Positions 38,201 to 48,554 of a stretch of DNA of 64,000 bases are shown here, in pieces; position 1 is the stretch's first letter; each line of letters opens with the position of its first letter. Origin of the DNA: Lunularia cruciata (lineage: Eukaryota; Streptophyta; Marchantiopsida; Lunulariales; Lunulariaceae); assembly GCA_948567375.1 (NCBI GenBank), contig OX419762.1:67001-131000 (forward strand), given 5' to 3'. The notes under the pieces are model-generated. The model did no database searches, had not been told where the DNA came from, and saw only the letters and a program-made list of their open reading frames with translations. The position numbers and the translations under genes are program-made.

Positions 38201-41003
38201 AGAGCCCGCCAGGATGCAGTGCGTGGATGAAGCGAGAGGAATAGGAAACTTGCTGTAAGAGCCCACCAGGATACAGTGCGTAGATGAAGATGAAGAATGT
38301 GGGATGGAGTGGGGGAGGAACACAGGAAACAGTAGAGAGCGAGGCAGGAAGCAGTCAGAGAGCGAAGGGAAAAGACTAGGGAGTGAAATAGTACAGGAAT
38401 GTGTGGGTGTTGCAGGCATTTCGTGAAGGATATGGCTGCAGAAACGGGTAGAAATGTAAGAGTGTAACTAGAGCGAAGCGTAAGAGGACAGGATAAAGTA
38501 TATCACTCCCAGCACTATGGACACTGGAGTCCGAATACGCTAAACAACTGAAGGAAGCAGAAGGCGGCCATAGTAAACCTCCACGATAACACCAACGACT
38601 TCATCAGTGCCTCACGCAATGCCGAAGTAGCTGAACAACTCAGTACTCCTTGTCCAGAGTTTCTGCTCGAAAACTCATGAGTGCCAAGGCAAACTCGGTT
38701 GCTCCCAACAGCGCTGCTTGAAGTAATAAACAGCCATCTTTCAGCAGTACTAAATGAAATAATGAACCGCCAGGGGAAGGTTACAGAAATGGAAGGCTAC
38801 AGAAATGAACAACTGGAGCTTAAAGTCCTAAAAGAGCAGAAATCGTAAGAATGCATAATGTAGGCATGAACGAAATTGTGAACAAGGGAAAGAAGAAAAG
38901 ATCAAAAGCAGGAGAATGTGAGTGATGTGAGACATCCCTAGAAAAATACCTGCAAGGACAAACTCTATCAGGGTGAGCAGTAAAAGAGAGCGAAGCACAA
39001 AAAAACCAGGAGGAGTTAGTAAGAAAACAAAGGAATGAGCCAGTTAGAAGAGTGCAAAAGCTGAGAGCTAGAGAACAGAGAATAAGGCAGAACGGACAGG
39101 CATGAAAAGGTGGAACTAACGAGGGAACGCACTATGAGCTAAGCAAGAACTATAACCCAAATGAGCAGAAAGCAAAGGAGAAGGAGAGGGTTTCCGAGGG
39201 AAGGATGGCCTCGGGTGCTGAGAGAGCCTCGGGAACTGTGAAGGAACCAGGCAAGATGGTCACACGTGTGAGATGATGCCACGTGTAGCTATGCTACTTA
39301 TTACTCTGCTTGTAATATCAATGTATCCTGATGTATCCTTATCAAGGGGAGAGAACAGATATACTGAAACGCGCAGTCATGTAAGGAGTGTAAGTAGCAA
39401 GCTGTAATTGAAGACCTACAACTAAAAAATACACCGTTCTGTTCGGGGGAAACTGAAAATGACAGACTGTTCAGAACACATACAAGGGAACCTGAAGTAA
39501 AACAACAGATGTGAGTTGGGGCAAAAGGGAAGAAAGTGGATAGTCACATAGCTGAGAATGGGCGATGCATCAAACATGAGACATGTATATATGTATATGA
39601 GAACAGAAACTGTTCTGACCAGTGCCTAAATAAACAGTCAAGAATAAGTCCTGATCACTGGTATGGTAAACAAGCCTACAGTGTATATATATATATTGGT
39701 AAATGAGAGCAGAAGCCGTTCTGGGAACGGGTTATCCAGAACTCATGAAGTGCACAAGTGCACATATTCGATAAACAACATTTACTTGAATTACAGTGCT
39801 AGTGTAGTATGAAAGCTTTAGTGTAAAATGCATCGAAAATAACTTGCAGCAAAAGTATAGGTGCAAAAAAGTAACCTGTAGCAAAGGCATAAGTGCAAGA
39901 AATTGAGAAAACCGTACTGCTAATGGACAATAACAAACTTGAAATCGAGAGCAGCAAGGCCAACGCGAGCGTGGGTTAGAGAGCTTGATGTAAGAGTTCA
40001 CCAGTAAAAATAATGAAGTCAGAGAGCAGCAATGCAACCAAAAGCGAGAGGCATAGGAAACGTGGTATGTGCTGTAAGAGCCCGCCAAGATGCAATGCGT
40101 GGATGAAGCGAGAGGAATAGGAAACTTGCTATAAGAGCCCACCAGGATACAGTGCGCAGATGAAGATGAAGAATGTGGGATGGAGTGGGGGAGGTACACA
40201 GGAAACAGTAGAGAGCGAGGCAGGAAGCAGTCAGAGAGCGAAGGGAAATGACTAGGGAGTGAAATAGTACAGGAATGTGTGGATGTAGCAGGCATTTCGC
40301 GATTATGCAGAAACGGGTAGAAATGTAAGAGTGTAACTATAGCGGAGCGTAAGAGGACAGGATAAAGTATATCACTCCCAGCGCTATGGACACTGGAGTC
40401 CGGATACGCTAAACAACTGAAGGAAGCAGAAGGCGGCCATAGTAAACCTCCACGATAACACCAACGACTTCATCAGTGCCTCATGCAGTGCCGAAGTAGC
40501 TGAACAATTGTCAGTACTCCTTGTCCCGAGTTTCTGCTCGAAAACTCATGAGTGTATATATATATATTGGTAAATGAGAGCAGAAGCCGTTCGGGGAACG
40601 GGTTATCCAGAACTCATGAAGTGCACAAGTGCACATATTCGATAAACAACATTACATGAATGACAGTGCTAGTGTAGTATGAAAGCTTTAGTGTAAAATG
40701 CATCGAAAATAACCTGCAGCAAAAGTATAGGTGCAAAAAAGTAACCTGTAGCAAAGGCATAAGTGCAAGAAATTGAGAACGCAGTACTGCTAATGGACAA
40801 TAACCAACGTTGAAATCGAGAGCAGCAAGGCCAACGCGAGAGTGGGTTAGAGAGCTTGATGTAAGAGTTCACCAATAAAAAATAATGAAGTCAGAGAGCA
40901 GCAATGCAACCAAAAGCGAGAGGCATAGGAAACGTGCGATGTGCCGCCAGGATGCAGTGCGTGGATGAAGCGAGAGGAATAGAAAACTTGCTATAAGAAC
41001 CCA

Positions 41004-41083
<80 letters not shown>

Positions 41084-44000
41084 TAAATGAGAGCAGAAGC
41101 CGTTCGGGGGAACGGGTTATCCAGAACTCATGAAGTGCACAAGTGCACATATTCGATAAACAACATTTACATGAATTACAGTGCTATATATATATATATA
41201 TATATACGAGAACAGATGCTGTTTTGGGAACGGGTCATCCAGAACTCATGAGTTGCAAACGATCGTTAAGCAAGATGTACATGGTACGCAACGCTAGAGT
41301 AGTTTGAAATCCCTAAGTTAGAATGCATCGAAGGTATCCGACAGCAATGGCATAATCGAAGCAAACCTATTGGAACAACTGCATATATAGAGAAGAAACA
41401 TCAGCAAATGAAAGGCGAAGTAAATGTCATTGAGAACCATTAGATAGCAATACGCATATTTGAGAGGCAGCCATCAAAGAAGCGGATGCCGACCTCCCAC
41501 ATCAGTAGCGAAAAAATACATCAGGAATAAACGGCCAACTTAAACGGATGGAGAAAAACTGGTATCAAGAGACAAGAAGTACTTTACAGATGTAAATATC
41601 GCGGGTCAAGGAAGATCGGAGTCAGGAAACGACAATCGTGGAAGGTGTAGGAGAAAGAGCACGGGAAGTAGAATATATCGCAGGGCAAGGAAGATCTTTG
41701 TCAGGAAACGAAAGCTGTGGAAGGTGTAGGAGAAAGAGCACTGGAAGAAGAAATCGCTCAGAGAACGAGGGAAGACGAGCAAAGCATCCAAGGACTGGAT
41801 ATCGATATATCACAGCAAGCGCTATGGACGCCTGAATCCAGAGAAACCATATATGAATTCAGAAGTCAAGAAGGGTCTAAAAGGACTAGTAAACAACTTG
41901 AAATCGATAACAGCTATGCAAACGAATGCAAGAAATATAAAACGTTATGTAATTGACCACCAGTAAGCAGTGCGTGAATGATGAAAATTAAAACGTAGGC
42001 TGGAGTCGGGTAGGAACACTAGACATGGGAGGTCGGACCATGAATCAGGCAAGGAGCGAGGGAAAAATAATAGGGAGGGAATTAGCTGGGGAATGGAGGA
42101 GTGGAACAATGCGAGAGCTTATGGATGGTGTTGCTGCAGAGACATATCGAAATGTAACAGGGTAACGAGAGCACGGCGAAAGAGGACAGGATATAAAATA
42201 TATTGCAAAAGAGGACAGGATATAAAATATATTGCAACAAGTGCTACGGACGCTTGAGTCCTGAGATGGATATTGGATATGTGAGGACAGAAGCCCAACG
42301 AACGGGAGATCCAGAACTACGCACATAGATATATTAAATTTCATTATATTAGAGAAAGTGGAAGAAAAACAGATTTCTGTCTCCCGTGTGACAGCAAAGA
42401 CAATTTCGCTGACATATTCACAAAGGGGTTGACTAGTGATAAATTCGCATGATAAATTTACTCATGCAATAAGAGTTATAGATGATAGATAATTACAAAA
42501 TGTTCTTAATCAAAATATTCCTTAAGCGGAGGTGTTAGATTAGTAGGATAGGTAATGGAACATTTACGAGCACATCAATTATGCTGATCCATTACACTCT
42601 CAGTTTATCTAACTGACATAGGTTAGTGAAGAGTCATGTGACAATCATCATGTAACTGACATGCCAAACAATCATGTCAGTCAGGTATAGCTCTTGATCT
42701 TCTGGAGCTTGCCTATGTACCTATTTAATCCCTATTCAGAGGTTATTAGAGGTTAATCTTACAGTCTATTCCGTTTTCTCACAGAAGTTTACAAAACAAA
42801 TGAATCTGGAAACTGGCGTACCGATCAGGCCAGTGAAGTTGATACAGATCGATGTAGTCACAACAAAGGCGGTTCAAACTGCAACACATTTCCAGGGACA
42901 ACGACTGATTCTCAACTTGCCCCTTGCAAACAAAAGCTTGGAAACAACAGAACAAAGCACAAGAACTCTGTCTATCGAATTAGCACATCAGATGGATGTT
43001 TGCAGCTTCTCTGAATTACACTTAAGAAAGGAAAGGAATCGAAGTTCTTCATATTGCAATTACACTAATGGATTTGCAGTGTACAGACAGTTAAACGTTG
43101 TTAAGCCGCTGCTACTAGAGAATGGAATATTATATCTCCAATGAATTGAGCTGGTTACCACAGCTTTCATTTTTTATTCTTTTGTGACATTTTACCTCTA
43201 GTAATATATGCTGAGTTTATGACTATGGATCCCGCTCATTAGAACAAGGTTCTATACCCAGGTAAGACTGGACAAGACATGATAAAGTGAACCGGGTATG
43301 AGAAGTGAATCCCTCTACTAATACATATGTCATTCATTGCTCTTAGACACGTGATCTATTAACTGTAGGGAAAATATCGAAAATCGAAAATGACTCTGTA
43401 GTTTTACGAAATTACAAAAATGACCCTCAATTTTTGGTAATTCCGAAAATGACCTCGCCAACCACACTGACGGACACCGTTTCCTATTTCTTGTTTAGTG
43501 TTCACCATTCCCCTTACATAGCCAAACCACAATGTACTGATGGCGGCAACATGCTCTACCACAAAACTCGCTGTTGGTGCACGCTTTGAGAATGCGTTGG
43601 CTCTACGCAATGCTGTTGCACAGACTGCTATTGAGGAGCATTTCGAAATTGAAGTTGTCAAGTCCGCGAAACTACAGTACACGGTGAAGTGCAGAGGGTC
43701 ATTTCTGTAATTTCGTAAAACTGCAAGGTCATTTTCGATATTTTCCCCTAACTATAACATGATATACATGTTAGCAAACCAATGAGGGACAACTGAAGCC
43801 TGGGAAACCGAAATACCTGGCATTGATAGCTTCTTCGATGTTTCTGGCATCAAGGCATGCGGGGCCTCCACGAATCCATGTCATTTGTCCAGATGGTCCG
43901 GTGGCCTGCGAACAGCCAAATTCTGCTTAGATATCAGGAAAGTGAACAACTTATCAGAAGTAGTATCCACCTCAGATTGCTCTAAATGTCACCAGGGATT

Positions 44001-47000
44001 AACTCTCAACTTGATTCGCATCCTTTGTCATACTCTTACACCCTGTCTCGTTAGTAAAGAAAATATATGACAGACCATGACAGGCCAGATCGTTATCTAT
44101 CGTTCTACCAGTAGATCACCTGACAAGTTAAAGTAGCTGAGCAAGTGTCAGTACCCCTGTACCGAGTTTCTGCTCGAAATCTCATGAAGTGCCAAGCAAA
44201 CTCAGTTGCTCCCCTAAGTGCCGCTCAGAAGTAGTGAGAATGTTGAGGGAAGAACAGGCTGAAAATGTGTGTCATCCAGAAATGTAACATCTATCATAAA
44301 ATGCTAGCTTGTGGAAAGAAAAAGCAAGCAGAAGTGTAGGCAAATGAGTAATCGCAGAAGTCTCAGCTGCATAATGAGAACCAGGCAAGAACGAAATGAA
44401 TCAACATGAGGAAGAGGAGGGAAGGAATCGAGACATACCTAATGGATCCCTGAAATCACAAGCATCAGTGAGTACAGATAAAATCCAGGACACAGCAAAG
44501 TGAAATTGTCAAGCAAAGGTTCATCAGTAATTCGAGAGGGGAGAAAGAAGCATCATCGGTGCACAGGAAGGGGCAAGCTTACACATCAGGAAAAGCAAAG
44601 GCGAAGAGTAAGAAGGAAAGAACCGAGAAGCAAGGAAAAGCATGAAAGGACATAGAGCAACATAGGAAAGAGCGAAGAAAAGAGGCAATATCTGCCTTGG
44701 ATGAATGATGGACAAAGGTGAGCCCACGTGTCAATAAGCAAACACTTGATGACCACATGGCAGGAAACCGTATTGCAAATTAAATAGTGGTAGACTGTAT
44801 ATATAGAAGTCCAGAAGTCAAGTAGAACTCCAGTACAACTTCAAGGTTTGCAAGCCTATAGGAGATATAGTATATCGCAGCAAACACTATGGATGCTTGA
44901 GTCCTAAAACGCTAAACAACTGAAGGAAGCAGAAGGTGGCCATAGTCAACCTCCATGAAAGCACATGCAACTTCATCAGTGCCTCAAGCACTGCTGAAGT
45001 AGCTGAGCGCGTGTCAGTACCCCACGTACTGAGTTTCTGCTCAAAAACACATGAATGCCAAGGCAAACTTGGTTGCTTCCAAAAGTGCCGCTCAGGGTAA
45101 TATTGCAGAGTAAGGAAAAAGCTGTAACTTGTGAAGCTTAAATTCCAACCTAAAGGGCAGAGATAGGAATAAGCAGAATGGCGTGAAATACGAAATAATC
45201 AGCAAGCGAAGGTAGAATACAAAATAGTAAGCAGGAGAACGGAAGGGACTCGAGATATACCTTGTTAATACCTGAAAGGAAACATTTATTAATATCGAAA
45301 GCAAGCATGACATAACAAATTTACTCGATGATGCATACTAAAGAATAAGGTGGTAAATATATTATAAATAATACTGTAAATACACTACTAAATACTAAAG
45401 AGAGAAAGCATCGAAGAACCAGTAATGAGCGAGTCGGAAGGCACTGGAAGGAGCGAGTCGTTTGACACTCGAAGAAGCAGTAAGGAGCGAGTCCGAGGCA
45501 CGGGAAGGAGCAGGTCATTTGACACTTAAACGGGAGCGTAAGGGCAGATAAATGAATAGCAACTCCGGAATGGAGATTAAGTGATCTAACAAAACCAATG
45601 TAAGCCGGAATAAAGATATATTGAAACATCTCATGAGCAGCACGTGCGTCTATTTAGTTTCAATAGACAGAATACAAAATGAATGGAAAGAAGGGTGAAG
45701 GTGAATGTGAATTTGAACCAGAAACTAAACCTTTGCTTCAAAGACATTCGCTGAAAGTGTTCCGAGTAGCTATCTCCATTCTTACAAGACAGGAGCTGAT
45801 GAGTGCACAAAACTTTATCATTGACTGGTACCAAAGGAAAAGGAAGAGAAGAAAATACAAGTGGACACTTCCTTATAATGTGGCATAGATGATGTTAGCT
45901 TACAGTTGCAGGGTTTTACGATAAAAGCCTCTACTACATCATTAACCTATTACTAGTATTACTACTCAGTACAGCACTAGACTAATAGCGCCATGGACAA
46001 GTTCAAAGCGTCCAAAGAGCTCCTGGTTACTAGGTCGAGTAAGGGCTACAATACATCAAAATCCACCTGAAGATAGCTGAAAGATCCGGATTGACAAGCT
46101 GCCTATTGTTCAGCCGGAAAAAGAAACAAGCAATAGATTCGATATTGAAAAGTTCTCCAGAATGAACAAACCAGGTCACATAATGGTATCAAACAAGGTT
46201 TTTCTCTGAAATCCGGAGTCGTCACTTCCTACCGGCAGCATGCATGAGGACGGAGACTTATCAAGAGATTACATTAAACTGGATAGAACAAGTCTATTGA
46301 GCGTGCAATCATCCATGAACAGCAAAAAACCGACTCATACACAAGAGTAGTAAGTTCCCCATCCCCGCGCTGAAAAATTGTAATATTATACCAGAATAGT
46401 TCTAAATGATTAACAAGTAGGAAAGACGCCGTAACAAACTCCTACCTGCGATATCTTATAATCCTTGCAATAACAGATGAGGACGTATCCATTATAGAGA
46501 CGCAAAGAGCAGGTTACATCACGAGAATGAAATTCTTAGAAAATCGCAGTTTTGTGAGGGTCACCTTGGTTGCAATGACAACGCGATCCCGAGATACATG
46601 AGCTTCTTTCAACCATCGCCCTAAGTAAACTTCTGATTTACCTTGTGATTGAGCTTGCTGAGGCACTGGATACCTGTAGGATAACCGGAGGAGAAAACAA
46701 CTAAGCACTTGACTGAACCATTCACGAGAAAAGACGGTACTCTTATCCCGTCTTCTAGTAAGAGGATCGTCGAGAGAGTATACGACGCAGCCTCAGTTGA
46801 AATCCCAGTACATTGTTTATCACCGCTAGAATATCAGCAGTGCCACCACTAGCTTGTGCCATACAGATATGAAACTGACCAGCTAAGTTCCAAGTTGGCG
46901 CATCCCCAAGGATTCCCCAATGTGATAAACCACACGGACGCACAACGAGAAAATCTATAGCACACGCTGAACTACAATCAAACAGAACCATCGGACAGAA

Positions 47001-47561
47001 TTTGCAACATCAACGCTGGGAGTACAACTGCTTATGGGTTACAAGCTGACTAAAAGAAGGTGAGAAACTATGAAGTAACAATTAGCATACAATCTCTTCC
47101 AGTCTGAAGTATTCAGGAGCTGGGGAGCTAACAATTTCATGAGAATATTTTCAGCAACGTCAAAAAAAATTATTAGAAGCTGGAAAATCTACCGCACTCA
47201 AATGGTAGCTCACATGTCAGCGTTTAAAAGGGTTCAACAAGCATATCAGAACTTAGAGAAACGTTGGAATTCGTAAAACTAGCTCACATTTCAGCAACGT
47301 CAAAAAAGTTGATGTCCGAATCTCTAGCGACGTTCAAGAGCGTGCACGATTCTTCATAAGAGTTTTGTTCTCCAAACGTCATTGTCCCTGAGTGCATATA
47401 GACGAAGAAGCGGGCAATATTATCATTATCATCTTCCAGCATACATTGTCAATCAATGTCGAACTTTTAGGACAGCACGTGTGCACACAGATTGTTGAAG
47501 TAAACGTGAAGGCCTCACCGAGACAAAGCTTGGACACATTAAAAGCCACAGCAGCGTTCAT
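22964..47561 (-). CDS. Aldo-keto reductase (Tas-like), 12 exons over 24.6 kb
   Basis: An NADPH-dependent oxidoreductase with a TIM-barrel fold. Exons (minus): 47519-47561, 47288-47387, 46565-46673, 43817-43905, 42822-42878, 25337-25445, 25133-25234, 24771-24835, 24513-24616, 24296-24360, 23254-23308, 22964-23124. All junctions are GT-AG, phases agree, and 1059 nt gives 352 residues without a stop. Landmarks: [112 protein letters not shown]. The AKR tetrad is intact: Asp44, Tyr49, Lys84, His129. Start is the first ATG (47559-47561) after an in-frame stop. The exon 10 donor could be 6 bp earlier; homology favours the one given. Substrate is unknown. Intron 5 (25446-42821) is 17.4 kb and full of transposons; seven introns are under 700 bp including six under 300. 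I expect the gene to be functional. Confidence 0.93.
25666..25800 (+). mobile_element. Copia LTR fragment, 5' part
   Basis: It starts tggtagattagcatgatag and aligns by eye with the first half of the LTR at 42533-42783, sharing 'taactgacataggttagtga' and 'agagtcatgt'. It is cut off at about 25800, where a U-family tail begins. Divergence and an 8-bp indel show that it is old. Confidence 0.72.
25801..29205 (-). repeat. Array of U-family repeat copies
   Basis: Tails occur near 25805, 26060, 27430, 28535 (truncated) and 28725. Bodies between them share the blocks 'gaggacaggatataaagtat', 'gcggccatagtaaacc', 'gtgcctcacgca', and 'gagtttctgctcgaaaactc' followed by 'gtgccaaggcaaactcgg'. Copies join each other at TA-rich tracts. 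No protein domain is visible; apparent ORFs, including an Ile-Tyr repeat protein, are translations of repeats. Confidence 0.82.
27353..27441. repeat. (TA)n microsatellite, about 89 bp
   Basis: An uninterrupted TA tract lies exactly at the junction between two U-family copies. Confidence 0.97.
29206..29272. repeat. (TA)n microsatellite, about 67 bp
   Basis: A pure TA tract. It is followed by 'caggagtctagtagaagtcc' and 'atggtatccgagcc', which resembles a copia LTR end plus an initiator-tRNA-Met type primer binding site (tggtatcagagc). Confidence 0.95.
29403..30894 (-). pseudogene. Decayed reverse transcriptase, possibly Penelope-like
   Basis: The minus strand holds one long RT-like reading broken by at least one frameshift and one in-frame TAA (about 30110). 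Motifs in order: [56 protein letters not shown] then [28 protein letters not shown] at the catalytic site (first Asp of YxDD is Gly); and a tail like [13 protein letters not shown], ending at a stop 29403-29405. The GIPxGT-CA-xANL-YE and FDFTTLYT pattern is unlike LTR-element or plant LINE RTs. It resembles the RTs I associate with Penelope-like elements. No GIY-YIG endonuclease is visible. It lies inside intron 5 of the reductase gene, in the same orientation. Confidence 0.72.
30955..34080 (+). mobile_element. Truncated Ty1/copia element (gag, protease, integrase)
   Basis: A short LTR-like segment (30955-31061) precedes a leader and gag ATG at 31189. Gag ([13 protein letters not shown]) is frameshifted near an AG repeat at 31306-31320 and cut by a solo LTR at 31643-31872. 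It resumes to a CX2CX4HX4C knuckle ([14 protein letters not shown], split by a frameshift near 32215). Then come protease [10 protein letters not shown], the pre-integrase motif LWHLRLGH, and integrase HYDVCG and [12 protein letters not shown]. The expected second catalytic Asp (in DNGGEY) is lost, the sequence reading ITNGGREY. Sequence ends at 34080 before any reverse transcriptase. The element is dead. Confidence 0.9.
31643..31872 (-). mobile_element. Solo copia-type LTR inserted in the copia gag
   Basis: This is the inverse complement of the unit at 21436-21698. It is flanked by AATTT (31638-31642) and GATTT (31873-31877), a 5-bp target duplication with one later change. The gag frame before and after the insertion matches once the insert is set aside, so it landed in an already present copia element. 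Confidence 0.85.
34200..34480 (-). repeat. U-family repeat copy
   Basis: Tail at 34274-34330 (tagatgagagcagaagccgt). Just before it is a phrase 'tcaaggaagattggag...' that recurs as a tandem pair at 41.6-41.76 kb. Confidence 0.75.
34490..34981 (+). mobile_element. Copia LTR, leader and first codons of gag
   Basis: An LTR-like segment (34490-34693) starts TGTTAGAATAAG and ends TTTTGCA. A leader follows, then ATG 34884 encoding [20 protein letters not shown], which parallels the gag start at 31189 of the 31-kb element. A stop follows after about 32 codons and no more of the element is present. Confidence 0.78.
36030..36454. repeat. Near-perfect tandem duplication, about 213 bp, two copies
   Basis: Both copies run from 'gctcccctaaagtgcc' to 'gaaagaaagtagggca' and differ at only a few positions, so the duplication is recent compared with the surrounding repeats. 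Confidence 0.9.
41006..41081. repeat. (TA)n microsatellite, about 76 bp
   Basis: A pure TA tract at another U-to-U junction. A shorter TA tract follows at 41186-41206. Confidence 0.97.
41600..41765. repeat. Tandem duplication, about 83 bp, two copies
   Basis: Both copies contain 'caaggaagatc', 'gtcaggaaacga' and 'gtggaaggtgtaggagaaag'. A third, diverged version lies at 34150-34240. Confidence 0.85.
42177..42240. repeat. Tandem duplication, 31 bp, two copies
   Basis: The unit gaggacaggatataaaatat plus 'attgcaaaa' occurs twice in immediate succession. Confidence 0.9.
42322..42783 (+). mobile_element. Copia 3' end: RNase H remnant, polypurine tract, 3' LTR
   Basis: Positions 42325-42450 carry the copia RNase H tail (FHYIREKVEE-like, then [13 protein letters not shown] and a stop), with a frameshift between the parts. 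A polypurine tract (aagcggagg) directly precedes the LTR at 42533-42783, which begins TGTTAGATTAG and ends TTTTCTCACA. The LTR stops 38 bp from the 5' splice site of reductase intron 5. Confidence 0.88.
43368..43747 (+). mobile_element. Internally deleted Mutator-like element
   Basis: Long terminal inverted repeats (left gggaaaatatcgaaaatc; right complement ggggaaaatatcgaaaat) share 'gttttacgaaattaca' and 'aaatgaccct'. Flanks ttaactgta and ctaactata match at 7 of 9 bases, consistent with a 9-bp Mutator-type duplication. The centre cont­ains a MuDR-like ORF (separate entry). It lies in intron 4 of the reductase gene. Confidence 0.82.
43540..43710 (+). CDS. MuDR N-terminal domain-like mini-ORF (56 residues)
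   Basis: ATG 43540 opens a 56-codon frame ending at TAA 43708-43710 inside the right terminal repeat. It contains [20 protein letters not shown] and [16 protein letters not shown]. This fits the start of MuDR transposases: a V-G-x-x-F-x-s segment followed by K-S-x-x-x-x-Y-x-V-x-C. The catalytic DDE domain is absent, so it cannot transpose by itself. It may be only a deletion remnant; whether it is expressed is unknown. Confidence 0.6.
   Translation: MAATCSTTKLAVGARFENALALRNAVAQTAIEEHFEIEVVKSAKLQYTVKCRGSFL
44100..46480. other. Repeat-filled part of reductase intron 3
   Basis: It holds U-family blocks near 44130-44230 and 44870-45100 and a copia-leader-like phrase near 44800-44865 (ccagaagtcaagtagaactc). 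A diverged tandem pair of about 70 bp lies at 45425-45530 (gagcgagtc ... ggaaggagc). No exon was found between 43906 and 46564. Confidence 0.65.
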
Positions 47562-48100
47562 CGTGTCAATGACAATCGCAGGTTGAATTCCCCCCGTTGA
47601 ACTATCAAGATATAAGTCCTCTGGATTTTCTCTTCACAGCCACGAGCCTCCCCTCGGATGGTTCGTGGCGTTCTGAATCGAGAAAACTCTTATGTCAGCT
47701 TCCCCTTTAACGAACAACCATCTACCGAGGTACCGCTACACTACATGGAACTCAGAAGGTCAATTTACACTAAGAATTGCCGCCAAAGTATCGTTTGCAA
47801 GAAAGCAGTAGCAATAACTTTGCAGGAAAAGCAGAGCATCCCGAAAATTGGTACATGAAAAGTCGCAAACTGAGCCAAATAGTATACCTCAGGAAAACGA
47901 AGAAGGAAAACAACGCCCTGATAAGTGCAGAACTTGACCAGTAAAAAAAGAAAAAAGGCAACAGGCGTAGGACAACCAGAAGGCAGAAGGATGGAAGACC
48001 CATCAAGCCCGTACCAGGATAAAGCCCAAGAGAGGTAAAACGAATTTGAACAGAAAGGAGAAACGAACACAATCCCAGGGAAGAACCTTACAGCACCAAG
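47562..48100. promoter_or_regulatory. Upstream region of the reductase gene with an R2 repeat copy
   Basis: The reductase start codon is at 47561; a promoter should lie here. A copy of dispersed repeat R2 (47955-48025) sits only about 400 bp upstream of the ATG. No TATA box can be assigned confidently. Confidence 0.35.
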
Positions 48101-48368
48101 ATTAAGTGGCGGGGGTAAACACGTTAAATAATCATCTGCTGCTGAATGATATGATAAAGGTCCTCTTAGGGGTGGAAGTGTTTTAGACGTGATGAGTTTC
48201 CTTTTTGTAACTGCGAATCTGTTCTTTAAAGGTAAGGTGTATGAGTCTCTTTATCTCAATGAGGAGAGATGAATGTGACATGTGAAACAGTATCATGGCT
48301 CTTCTCTCTTACAAAGATCTCAAAATGTACAAAAGTCTCCAAAGTAAGGTCTAAACAAATCAAAGGTG

Positions 48369-48554
48369 TCATATAGTTGTTATAGCCTCTATCATTCTTA
48401 TTGTTGATCTTGCTTGAAAGGCAGCTCGTGCAAAGAACTCTGACCGTAGGAGGTTGGTAACTACCAAGTCAAGCAATGTATGCGGTCTATGGGTGAAAGT
48501 CATTAGATCGACATTTACTAGATGAGGAGGTGAACCAAGTAAGTTTATGGGCAA
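48369..48554 (-). pseudogene. Fragment of a non-LTR type C-terminal ORF
   Basis: The minus-strand frame reads VNVDLMTFTHRPHTLLDLVV then TNLLRSEFFARAAF. It parallels the plus-strand sequence at 2041-2523 (ADIITFMDGRHTLHDMVVAN). Only this short stretch is preserved. Confidence 0.5.

Larger units (their letters stand above)
34982..42321 (-). repeat. Second array of U-family repeat copies
   Basis: Tails lie near 35133, 35310, 36630, 37780, 39595 (truncated), 39693, 40566, 41082, 41200 and 42275. The copies at 37778-39600 and 39693-40550 are the longest and most alike. Between the tails are the same internal blocks as in the first array, including the 'gagtttctgctcgaaaactc' palindrome. No coding domain is detected. 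Confidence 0.82.
25446..42821 (-). other. Giant intron 5 of the aldo-keto reductase gene
   Basis: This 17,376-bp intron separates the exon ending ...HWPD-R from the exon beginning YVPMFGD. Its first 38 bp (42821-42784) reach a copia 3' LTR. A related LTR fragment starts 220 bp before the acceptor (25446-25665). Everything between is repeat-derived. If the two LTRs belong to one insertion, the ancestral intron was only about 260 bp. Confidence 0.88.

Noticed and set aside
42800-43144. A 114-residue plus-strand frame
   Set aside because: It is the antisense shadow of reductase exon 5 and the adjoining intron.
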